From contig AZWL01000035.1 in assembly GCA_000514715.1 (NCBI GenBank), forward strand, positions 1-43,946: a DNA stretch of 43,946 nt, read 5' to 3'. Under the pieces are notes generated by a model. That model searched no databases, was not told the DNA's origin, and saw nothing but the letters and a program-made list of their open reading frames with translations. Of this stretch, positions 32,582 to 41,400 are shown in pieces (the first letter of the stretch is position 1; the number at the start of each line of letters is the position of its first letter). A program made the position numbers and the translations under genes. This DNA is from Streptomyces sp. CNH099. Lineage in GTDB: Bacteria > Actinomycetota > Actinomycetes > Streptomycetales > Streptomycetaceae.

Positions 32582-33859
32582 TCACAGCCGGTGTGCCGCC
32601 CCCGGCGGCGCCGCCCCGCGGGTGTCCAGCAGCAGCTGCGCCTTCACCGCCAGCGCCTGCAGGTCGTACGTCCGGTGCGGCTGCAGCAGCACCGTCAGGT
32701 CCGCGTCCGCCGCCGCCTCGTACAGCGCCCCCGCCCGCGGCACCGGCCGGCCCAGCACCTGCCACGCCGTGACGTACGGGTCGTGGAACCCCACGCGGGC
32801 GCCCAGCTCGGTCAGCCGGGCCGCGACGTCGCCGGCCGGGGTGCGCTCCAGGTCGGCGACGTCCGGTTCGTACGTGACGCCGAGGAGCAGCACGCGGGCG
32901 CCGCGGGCGGACTTGCCGTGCTCGTTGAGGAGCTGGGCGCAGCGCTGGACGACGTACCGCGGCATCCGGCCGTTGACCTCGCGGGCGAGGTCGACCATCC
33001 GCAGCGGGTGGTCGAAGCCGGGGGCGGTGCGGCCGCCGGGGTGCGGGACGCGGACGGGGACGCGGTCGGGGTCGACGGGCACCCCGTGGCCGCCGACGCC
33101 GGGGCCGGGGCGGTAGCTGGGCGCGGTGCCGAACGGCCGGGTCTCGGCGCAGCGGATCACGTCCCACAGGTCGATGCCCCGGTCGTGGCAGAACCAGGCC
33201 AGCTCGTTGACGAGGGCGTGGTTCACGTGCCGTACGTTGCCCTCCAGCAGCCGCACCGTCTCCGCCTCGCGCGGCCCCCGGGCCCGTACGACCCGCTCGG
33301 CGAACCGCCCGTAGAACGCCACCGCCGCCTCCGTGCAGGCCGGGGTCAGCCCGCCGACGACCTTCGGCGCGGGGGCGGTGTCGGCCGGGTCGAGGGGGCC
33401 GGGGGAGTACGCCAGGTGGAAGTCGCGCCCGGCGCGCAGCCCGGAGCCCTGCTGCAGGAGGGGGCGCAGGAGGTCCTCGGTGCTTCCGGGGTAGGTGGCG
33501 GACTCCAGCAGCACGGTGGTACGCGGCTTGAGGTGCCGCGCAAGCTCGCGCCCCGCGTCGGCGACCGGCCCGAGGTCGAGCGCGCCGTCGTCGGCGAGCG
33601 GGGTGGGCACGCAGATCACGGCGGTACGGGCGCCGCCGAGGTCGGCGGGGTCGGCGGAGGCGCGGAAACCGGTGGTCAGGAGCTTGCGCACCGCGGCCGC
33701 CGGCAGCGAGCCGCCCGTCGGCGGGCGGCCGGCGGCGAGGGCGTCGACGGCGCGCGGGTCGGGGTCGTATCCGACGACGGAGAAGCCGGCCGTGGCCGCG
33801 GCGCGGGCGAGCGGCAGGCCGTGGTGGCCGAGTCCGATGACGGCGACGTCTGCGGGCAT
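32582..33859 (-). CDS. Nucleotide-sugar dehydrogenase homologue lacking the catalytic cysteine
   Basis: A 425-residue member of the UDP-glucose/UDP-ManNAc dehydrogenase family. The NAD-binding start is VAVIGLGHHGLPLARA, followed by VICVPTPLADDGALDL and TVLLESATYPGSTEDLL. The middle domain has VRLLEGNVRHVNHALVNELA and the C domain VLLLGVTYEPDVADLERTPA. In active enzymes the thioester-forming Cys lies in GGHCxPxDP; here it is GGHGVPVDP (G259). The usual catalytic Lys (EAxK) is R203, and the SPE-R motif reads SPGPLDP. The fold is intact, so it is a long-kept homologue with lost or changed chemistry rather than a fresh pseudogene. It is divergent from glpD. Confidence 0.82.
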   Translation of the reverse strand: MPADVAVIGLGHHGLPLARAAATAGFSVVGYDPDPRAVDALAAGRPPTGGSLPAAAVRKLLTTGFRASADPADLGGARTAVICVPTPLADDGALDLGPVADAGRELARHLKPRTTVLLESATYPGSTEDLLRPLLQQGSGLRAGRDFHLAYSPGPLDPADTAPAPKVVGGLTPACTEAAVAFYGRFAERVVRARGPREAETVRLLEGNVRHVNHALVNELAWFCHDRGIDLWDVIRCAETRPFGTAPSYRPGPGVGGHGVPVDPDRVPVRVPHPGGRTAPGFDHPLRMVDLAREVNGRMPRYVVQRCAQLLNEHGKSARGARVLLLGVTYEPDVADLERTPAGDVAARLTELGARVGFHDPYVTAWQVLGRPVPRAGALYEAAADADLTVLLQPHRTYDLQALAVKAQLLLDTRGAAPPGAAHRL

Positions 33860-33916
33860 GTCTGCGGGGCGTTCCTTCCCGTGGTCCCCGGACCTGAGCC
33901 GGAGTGGGTAGAGGCT

Positions 33917-33960
33917 CTTGTCAGGCTACGGGCATATATGACTGTTATTCAGTATTGGGC
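33917..33960 (+). promoter_or_regulatory. AT-rich promoter region ahead of glpD
   Basis: TTGTCA at 33918-33923 is followed by an AT-rich tract (CATATATGACTGTTATTCAG) unlike the surrounding GC-rich DNA. The -10 box is not unique (CTGTTA or TGTTAT at 18-20 bp). Transcription from here would leave a leader of more than 100 bases before glpD. Confidence 0.45.
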
Positions 33961-34004
33961 GCTTTGCGTCGTCTGCGGCGTTGCGCACGCGGCCCGTACG
34001 GTGG

Positions 34005-34027
34005 CTGTCCGCCGCGGGGGCGGACAG
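34005..34027 (+). promoter_or_regulatory. Perfect 9-5-9 hairpin in the glpD leader
   Basis: CTGTCCGCC, GCGGG, GGCGGACAG, 56 bases before the glpD GTG and downstream of the AT-rich promoter. It could be an operator or an mRNA structure that affects read-through. Confidence 0.55.
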
Positions 34028-34083
34028 AATCGGACGTGGGCACGTTGGGCTGCCGCAACGGGGCGACAGGACTGGAGGCATCC

Positions 34084-35790
34084 GTGAAGACAGCGGTACT
34101 GGGGCCGGCCGAGCGCGGTGAGGCCCTCGCACAGATGGCGGAGCGCGAGCTGGACGTGCTGGTCGTCGGCGCCGGCGTGGTCGGCGCGGGCACCGCGCTG
34201 GACGCGGCGACCCGCGGGCTGGCCACCGGGCTGGTCGAGGCGCGGGACTGGGCGTCGGGCACGTCGAGCCGGTCCAGCAAGCTCATCCACGGCGGGCTGC
34301 GCTATCTGGAGATGCTGGACTTCGCCCTCGTCCGCGAGGCGCTGAAGGAGCGCGGGCTGCTCACCGAGCGCCTCGCCCCGCACCTGGTCAAGCCGGTGCC
34401 GTTCCTCTACCCGCTGCAGCACCGCGCGTGGGAGCGGGCGTACGCGGGCTCCGGCGTGCTGCTGTACGACGCGATGTCGATGTCCCGCGCCCACGGCCGC
34501 GGCATGCCCGGCCACCGCCACCTCTCCCGCTCGCACGCGCTGCGCGTCGCGCCGTGCCTGCGCAAGGACGCGCTCGTGGGCGCGTTGCAGTATTACGACG
34601 CGCAGGTCGACGACGCGCGGTACGTCGCCACGCTCGTGCGCACCGCCGCGCAGTACGGGGCGCACGTCGCCAACCGCGCGCGGGTCGTGGGCTTCCTGCG
34701 CGAGGGCGAGCGCGTCGTCGGCGCGCGGGTGCACGACCTGGAGCAGGGCGGGGAGTTCGAGGTGCGCGCCCGGCAGGTCGTCAACGCGACCGGCGTGTGG
34801 ACGGACGAGACGCAGGCGATGGTCGGCGAGCGCGGGCAGTTCCACGTACGGGCGTCGAAGGGCATCCACCTCGTCGTACCGAAGGACCGCATCCACTCCA
34901 CGACCGGGCTCATCCTCCGTACGGAGAAGAGCGTCCTGTTCGTCATCCCCTGGGGCCGGCACTGGATCATCGGCACCACGGACACCGACTGGGACCTCGA
35001 CAAGGCCCACCCCGCCGCCTCCTCCGCCGACATCGACTACCTGCTGGAGCACGTCAACTCCGTCCTCGCCGTGCCGCTGACGCGGGACGACGTCGAGGGC
35101 GTGTACGCGGGCCTGCGGCCGCTGCTCGCCGGCGAGTCGGACGCGACGAGCAAGCTGTCGCGCGAGCACACCGTGGCGCACCCGGTGCCCGGGCTCGTCG
35201 TGGTCGCCGGCGGCAAGTACACGACGTACCGGGTCATGGCCGAGGACGCCGTCGACGAGGCCGTGCACGGGCTCGACCAGCGCGTCGGGCCGTGCGTCAC
35301 CGAGGAGGTGCGGCTGCTGGGCGCGGAGGGGTACGCGGCGCTGTGGAACGCGCGGGCGCGGACGGCGGCGCGTACGGGGGTGCACGTCGTACGGGTGGAG
35401 CACCTGCTGAACCGGTACGGGGCGCTGGCCGGGGAGGTGCTGGAGTTGATCGCCGGGGACCCGTCGCTGGGCGCGCCGCTGAGCGGCGCGGACGACTACC
35501 TGCGCGCGGAGGTCGTGTACGCGGCCTCCCACGAGGGCGCACGCCATCTCGACGACGTGCTGACGCGGCGCACCCGCATCTCCATCGAGACCTTCGACCG
35601 CGGTACGCAGTGCGCGGCCGAGGTCGCCGAGTTGATGGCGCCGGTGCTGGGCTGGGACCGGGACCAGGTCGAGCGCGAGGTCGCGCACTACGAGAAGCGG
35701 GTGGAGGCGGAGCGCGAGTCGCAGCGGCAGCCCGACGACCAGACGGCGGACGCGGCGCGGCTGGGGGCGCCGGAGATCGTGCCGCTGTAG
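34084..35790 (+). CDS. glpD: FAD-dependent glycerol-3-phosphate dehydrogenase
   Basis: A 568-residue membrane-associated flavoenzyme oxidising sn-glycerol-3-phosphate to dihydroxyacetone phosphate and feeding electrons to quinone. The FAD-binding start reads DVLVVGAGVVGAGTALDAATRGL. SGTSSRSSKLIHGGLRYLE is the family signature. TGLILRTEKSVLFVIPWGRHWIIGTTDTDW and the GGKYTTYRVMAEDAV block follow. The C-terminal cap domain has RTRISIETFDRG. The start is GTG 34084 with GGAGG upstream. No glycerol uptake or kinase genes are adjacent, so this is a stand-alone copy. A long leader with a perfect hairpin suggests regulation. Confidence 0.95.
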   Translation: MKTAVLGPAERGEALAQMAERELDVLVVGAGVVGAGTALDAATRGLATGLVEARDWASGTSSRSSKLIHGGLRYLEMLDFALVREALKERGLLTERLAPHLVKPVPFLYPLQHRAWERAYAGSGVLLYDAMSMSRAHGRGMPGHRHLSRSHALRVAPCLRKDALVGALQYYDAQVDDARYVATLVRTAAQYGAHVANRARVVGFLREGERVVGARVHDLEQGGEFEVRARQVVNATGVWTDETQAMVGERGQFHVRASKGIHLVVPKDRIHSTTGLILRTEKSVLFVIPWGRHWIIGTTDTDWDLDKAHPAASSADIDYLLEHVNSVLAVPLTRDDVEGVYAGLRPLLAGESDATSKLSREHTVAHPVPGLVVVAGGKYTTYRVMAEDAVDEAVHGLDQRVGPCVTEEVRLLGAEGYAALWNARARTAARTGVHVVRVEHLLNRYGALAGEVLELIAGDPSLGAPLSGADDYLRAEVVYAASHEGARHLDDVLTRRTRISIETFDRGTQCAAEVAELMAPVLGWDRDQVEREVAHYEKRVEAERESQRQPDDQTADAARLGAPEIVPL

Positions 35791-35794
35791 CCGT

Positions 35795-35826
35795 GGCGGT
35801 CGTGCGCCCGTCACCGTGCGACCGCC
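35795..35826 (+). terminator. Possible terminator after glpD
   Basis: GGCGGTCG and CGACCGCC with a 16-base loop, starting a few bases after the glpD stop. Weak because of the large loop. Confidence 0.4.
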
Positions 35827-35973
35827 GCCGTGCCGCCGCGGGGGTGTCGTTGGTCGCATAGCCGGGTCTCTTTGTAGGTGCATGTAAGCGCGCGGGCAGG
35901 GGCCTTGGGCTGCGCGGACGCCGTGAAAAGGCCTGTCGGGGACGGAAGATCGATCACGGCAAAACTCGCCCGG

Positions 35974-35989
35974 CGGACAGGGGTGTCCG
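35974..35989. promoter_or_regulatory. Dyad upstream of the Ser/Thr kinase gene
   Basis: CGGACA, GGGG, TGTCCG, 51 bases before ATG 36041. Its half-site GCGGACAG also occurs in the glpD leader hairpin, though in the opposite arrangement. The rest of the 250-bp gap shows no gene. Confidence 0.4.
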
Positions 35990-36040
35990 TGCGATGGGAC
36001 ACAATGGAGGTTCTGCCGGGGTGAATCGCTGAGGGGATCG

Positions 36041-38314
36041 ATGGGGCGCGAAGGGGACGGCGCGACAGGTCGGCTGCTGGCCGGCCGTTACCGGCTCGGG
36101 GAGGTGCTCGGCCGCGGCGGCATGGGCACCGTCTGGCGTGCCACGGACGAGGTGCTGGGCCGCGCGGTCGCGGTCAAGGAGCTGCGCTTTCCCACCAGCG
36201 TGGACGAGGACGAGAAGCGCCGCCTCGTCACGCGAACGCTCCGCGAGGCCAAGGCGATCGCCCGGATCAGGAACACCGGCGCGGTCACGGTCTACGACGT
36301 CGTGGACGAGGACGACCGCCCGTGGATCGTCATGGAGCTGATCGAGGGCCGCTCGCTCTCCGACGCCACCCGCGACGACGGCCCGCTCACCCCGCGGCGC
36401 GCCGCCGAGGTCGGCCTCGCCGTGCTCGACGTGCTGCGCTCGGCCCACCGCGAGGGCATCCTGCACCGCGACGTGAAGCCGTCCAACGTGCTCATCTCCG
36501 ACGACGGCCGCGTCGTCCTCACCGACTTCGGCATCGCGCAGGTCGAGGGCGACCCGTCGATCACGACGACGGGCATGCTCGTCGGCGCCCCGTCGTACAT
36601 CTCGCCCGAACGCGCCCGCGGGCAGAAGCCGGGGCCCGCGTCCGACCTGTGGTCGCTCGGCGGGCTGCTGTACGCCGCCGTGGAGGGGCACCCGCCGTAC
36701 GACCTGGGATCGGCCATCGCCACCCTGACCGCGGTGATGACCAAGCCCGTCGACCCGCCCAAGAACGCCGGTCCCCTGGAGGACTGCATCTACGGGCTGC
36801 TGCGCAAGGACCCCGACGAGCGGCTCGACGACGCCGGTGCGCGGGCGCTGCTGCGCGCGGTCGTCGACGCGCCGGAGGACGAGCCGGGCGGCCCCTCGGC
36901 CGCGACGGCGCCGACGACGGTGGTGCCGCTGCCGGTCGTGCCGGACGCGGGGGCGGGGTCCGTCCCGCCGCAGGCGCCGAAGCCGTGGAAGAAGACGGCG
37001 CGGAAGAAGGCGGAGCGCAGGGACGCGGGCCGGACGGACGCGGCGCGGGCCGGGACGGCGCGTACGGACGCGGAGCCGCAGGGCCGGCGGAGTGCGGCGA
37101 AGCGGGCCGGGACGGCCGCGGGTGCCGGGGGCGCCGTCGCCGCCGGTGCGGCGGCGGCGCGGGCTTCGGCGCCGGCCGGGGCACCGGCCCCGCCGCGCCC
37201 GGCGGCCCGGCCCCGTACGCCCGATCGTCCGACGTCGCCGCCCCGGCAGTCCGGCGGCGCGGAGGAGTCCGGTACGCGCGCGGCTGCCGCCGGTTCGGCG
37301 GGTACGGGTACGGGCGTCGGTGCGGCCGGCTCGGGTTCCGGCGGCGGTGCCGCCGGGGCCGGCGGGGCGTACGCCGACGAGGGCGCCGCCGCCCGTACGA
37401 CGTCCGCCGCCGCACCTCCGCCGCCGGCCGCCGCGGCCGCGGCCCGGGCGCGGGCGGGCGCCCGAGCGCTCTCGGCCCGGGTGGCCGCGCTGCCCCGGCG
37501 CACGCTGGCCGTCATCGCCGCCGTGGTCGCGCTGGCGATCCTCGGCACGGTCCTCGCCGTCGCGCTCGGCGGCGGCGACTCCGACTCGGGCTCGTCCGGC
37601 AGCGAAGGCGGACAGAGCGCCGGCGCGGGCGCGCAGGACGGCAAGGAGGGGCAGCAGGGCAAGGACGGCAAGGACGAGGCCGGCTCCGGCAAGGACGACG
37701 CCCAGGACGAGAAGCGGCAGGGGCAGGACGACGACGAGGACGGCGGCGCGGCCGACGACGAGGACGGCGGCGCCGGCCCGGGCCAGGGCTCCGGCGACGA
37801 CGAGGGCAAGGGCGAGGGCGACGGTTCCGGCGAGGGCTCCGCCGGCCTCCCCGACGGCTACGCGACCCTCACCGAGCCGGAGTTCAGCTTCTCCGTGGCC
37901 CTCCCCGACGGCTGGCAGCGCACCGACACCTCGCCCGGCGGGGGCGGCGCGATCTTCAGCGGGTCCTCCGGGTTCCCCCGCGTGCAGATCGACTTCACGT
38001 CCCAGCCCAACAACACCCCGGGCGGAGCGCTGTCGAACTGGCGCGACATAGAGGACGCCGTGCGGTCGTCCAGCCCCGGCTACCGCCGGATCTCGATGAA
38101 GGAGATCGAGTGGCGCGGTTATCCGACCGTCGCGGACTGGCAGTTCAGCCGGATACAGGACGGGCAGCGGATACGGGTCCTGGACCGCGGGTTCGCCGTG
38201 GACGACACCCACGGCTACGCGATAATGATCAGCTGCCCGGCCGACGAGTGGAACGGCGCGGAGTGCCGGGAGCTGCGCGACACGGCGTTCGAATCCTTCA
38301 AGCCGGTCGACTAA
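36041..38314 (+). CDS. Membrane serine/threonine protein kinase (PknB-like) with extracytoplasmic domain
   Basis: A 757-residue Hanks-type kinase. The glycine loop is LGRGGMGTVW, the ATP lysine K46 (VAVKE), the catalytic loop HRDVKPSN with D144, the metal motif DFG with D162, and SPE and DLWSLGGLLY close the C-lobe. An Ala/Pro/Gly-rich juxtamembrane region of about 200 residues leads to one transmembrane helix near 487-510 (LAVIAAVVALAILGTVLAVALGG). Outside is an acidic Gly/Lys/Asp linker and then a globular domain (LPDGYATLTEPEFSFSVALPDGWQ ... DTAFESFKPVD) instead of PASTA repeats. ATG 36041 follows GAGGGGATCG. The next gene encodes a pseudokinase with a related ectodomain. Confidence 0.92.
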   Translation: MGREGDGATGRLLAGRYRLGEVLGRGGMGTVWRATDEVLGRAVAVKELRFPTSVDEDEKRRLVTRTLREAKAIARIRNTGAVTVYDVVDEDDRPWIVMELIEGRSLSDATRDDGPLTPRRAAEVGLAVLDVLRSAHREGILHRDVKPSNVLISDDGRVVLTDFGIAQVEGDPSITTTGMLVGAPSYISPERARGQKPGPASDLWSLGGLLYAAVEGHPPYDLGSAIATLTAVMTKPVDPPKNAGPLEDCIYGLLRKDPDERLDDAGARALLRAVVDAPEDEPGGPSAATAPTTVVPLPVVPDAGAGSVPPQAPKPWKKTARKKAERRDAGRTDAARAGTARTDAEPQGRRSAAKRAGTAAGAGGAVAAGAAAARASAPAGAPAPPRPAARPRTPDRPTSPPRQSGGAEESGTRAAAAGSAGTGTGVGAAGSGSGGGAAGAGGAYADEGAAARTTSAAAPPPPAAAAAARARAGARALSARVAALPRRTLAVIAAVVALAILGTVLAVALGGGDSDSGSSGSEGGQSAGAGAQDGKEGQQGKDGKDEAGSGKDDAQDEKRQGQDDDEDGGAADDEDGGAGPGQGSGDDEGKGEGDGSGEGSAGLPDGYATLTEPEFSFSVALPDGWQRTDTSPGGGGAIFSGSSGFPRVQIDFTSQPNNTPGGALSNWRDIEDAVRSSSPGYRRISMKEIEWRGYPTVADWQFSRIQDGQRIRVLDRGFAVDDTHGYAIMISCPADEWNGAECRELRDTAFESFKPVD

Positions 38315-38451
38315 CCCGCGCGAGCAGGGCGCAGACCCACCGTCGAGCACGTATCGTGATGTCTCGCGGACCGTACGCATCCGGACCAGGCTGAATACCG
38401 ACCGCATTCGGCCCGGCCTCAGGCTCGTTGCGCGGTTGTGGGGAGGCGTTC

Positions 38452-41400
38452 GTGGACGACTACGCGGGCCGGGTGCTCGCCGACCGTTACCGGCTACCGG
38501 CTGCCGTCGACGCCGAACCCATCCACACGCGCGCCTTCGACACGTACAGCGGGCAGGACGTCCTCATCGGACAGGTGCCGCTGCCGGAGATCGTCGAGGC
38601 CGAGCTGATAGAGGACGGCGGCCCCGGCGCGGACCCCTCCGGGTACGGGGACGGGACGGGCCGGAGCGCGGCGAGCACGGTGGTGCAGCGGGCGATGGAC
38701 GCCGCCCGCGCGGCCGCCGCGATCCCCGACCACCCCCGGCTGGCGCAGGTCTTCGACGTGTTCGAGGAGGGCGGCAGCCTCTGGATCGTCAGCGAGCTGG
38801 TGCCCGCGCGGACGCTCGAAGGGCTGCTGGAGGAGCGGCCGTTGAGCCCGTACCGCGGGGCGGAGGTCGCGGCGGACATCCTCACCGCGCTGCGCGCGCT
38901 GCACACGCACGGCTGGACCCACCGGAACATCACGACGCGCACGGTGCTCGTCTGCGACGACGGCCGGGTGGTGCTGACCGGGCTGGCGTCGGCCGCGGCG
39001 GAGGAGGCGCTGTGCGGGTACGACCCGCTGCCCCCGCCGCCGGGCCACGGCGAGCCGCCGCGCCCCTCCGGCAGCCCGGGCCCCCCGCCCGGCGTGACGC
39101 CCGCCCCGGGCCCGGGTCCGGGCTTCCCCGGCGACCCGGCGGACGGCCGCCTGCCGCAACTCCCGGACCCGGCGACGGGGTTCCTCCCGGCGCAGGACGC
39201 GGCGCGGGGGGCGGCGGGACGGCAGGAGAGCGGTGTCTTACCGCCGGGACCGGGGTGGAACGACGGCCCGGGACCGTACGGGGACGGTGCGGCCGGCGCG
39301 GACGCGCGGGGCGGGGCGGGCCCGTACGGCACGCCGCCGTACGACGAGGACGACGAGGTGTGGCGCTCGGCTCCGTACGGGCCGGTGGGCACGGGGGCCG
39401 CGCCGGGCGCGCCGGGCGGTGCGGCTTACGGCGAGGGCCCCGGGGAGCCGGACGAGGGTGCCGACGGGTGGCCGTTCGGTGCGTGGCAGCAGGGCGGCGC
39501 GGCCGGGAGCGGTGCCGGTGGTCCCGGTGGTCCCGGTGGTCACCGCGGGCAGGGTGTCGGCGCGCCGGGCGGCGGGCAGGGGCAACAGCCGCGGGGCAGA
39601 CCGCAGGGGGGCGGGCCCTCCGGCGGACAGCACGTAACCGGGGCCCACGGCGGGCCCTCGGGCGGCGGTGCGCGGGGCGGTCCGGCTCAGGCAGGCGTGC
39701 CTGCCGGTGGCGGTGCGCGGGGCGGTCCGGCTCACGGAGGCGGGCACGCCGGTAGCGGCGCACGCGGCGGTCCGGCGGCGTACGGGAACCCGGGGCCGGG
39801 GCCGGGGCCGGGGCAGGAAGCGGTGCGGTCGCAGCACACGCAGCCCGCGGGCCCCGCGGGGCGGCCCGGGGGCCACCCGCGCGGTGGATCCGCCCCCGCC
39901 TCGGGTGGGGGCGGGCAGGCCGGGGACGGGGTGCCCGCGGCGCGGGCCGGGGTGATGGCCGCGTACCAGGCCGGTACGCGGGCCGCCGAGGCGCGGCTCG
40001 CCGCCGGTGCCGGTGGCCCGGGGCCGCAGCGGCCCGCGCGTCCTGCGGTGCCGGGGCAGCCGGCGCGTACGCCCGAGGCCGGTCCGCCCGCGCGGCCGGG
40101 CGGCGCGAGGCCGTCCGCCGGGGCGGCGGGCCCGGTGTACAGCGACCGCATCGACATCGGCGGCAACCGCCAGGCCCGGGACGGCGCCGCCAACCCGGCC
40201 CCGCAGGCGGCCGGTTCGCCGGACGCGGGTGCCCCCTGGGACGACCTGCCGACGGACGAGGGCGGCGACGGCTACGACGAGTACGGCACCGCGGACCCCT
40301 ACGGCCCCGCGGCACCGGCCGCCCGCGGCGGTCCGGGCGCCTCCGGCGCTCCCGGGCACGGCCCCGGCGCTTCCGCGGAGTCGGGCGGGATGCGCGAGCA
40401 GGGCGCGCCTGGTTCGCACCGGGGCGCGGGGACGCACGGCGGCTCCGGCGCACGCGCGCCCGGGGAAGGTCTCGGCCCGTACGGTCGCTCCGGCGCTCCC
40501 CGCGGCGGTCCGGGCGCGGTCGGTGATGCCGGCCACGGCGCTTCCCGGGGGCCCGGTGGCCCCGGGGCGTACGGCGGGCCCGGGGGCTCGGGTGCGCGCG
40601 GTGGTTCCGGTCCGCCCGGCGGTGCGGGTGGGCGGTCTGGCGCGTCCGCGGAGTCCGGTGGTCCCGGCGCACCCGGGCCCGGTGGCTACCGTGGGGCCGG
40701 GGGGCATCCCGGTAGTCGGCAGCGCGGCGTCTCCGGGGCCGGAGCCGCTCCCGGACCCGCACCAGGCGCCTACCGCTTCGCCGAGCCCGAGCCCGGCCCC
40801 CCGCAGCACACCCTCCCCGACTCACTGCCCGGCGGCGCCTCCTACGGCGGCAGCCTCCCCGGCGTACGGCCCGGCGCCTCGATCGCCGTGCCGGTCGGCG
40901 CGCAGCCCGTGCCCGCGGGCGCCGACGGACGGCCCGGCGCCGAGGCCGGCCCCGGGGCCGGCCGTGCCGCCCGCTATCCCGGGCCCGGCACCCGGCTCGC
41001 CGCCGAACGCGCGCGGCAGACGCGGATGCAGGTCGTCGGCGCCGTGACCGAGCGCTGGGCGCCCGAGCAGGCCGGCCCGATCCACGAGCACTGGCAGCTC
41101 GCGCCCCCCGTCGGCCCCGCCGCCGACCTGTGGGCGCTCGGCGCGCTGCTCTTCCGCGCCGTGCAGGGGCATCCCGCGTATCCCGAGGAGGACGTCGCCG
41201 AGCTGGTGCAGCTGGTCTGCTCGGAGCCCGCCGCGCACGCCGAGGAGTGCGGGGCGCTGCGTCCCGTCGTCGAGTCGCTGCTGCGCCAGGACCCCACAGA
41301 GCGGCCGGACTTCGAGGAGTTGCGCGGCTGGCTGCGGTCCCTGATCCGCACCGCGCCCGAGCCCGGCATCGGCAGCCGCACGGTCACCGTGCCGCAGCAC

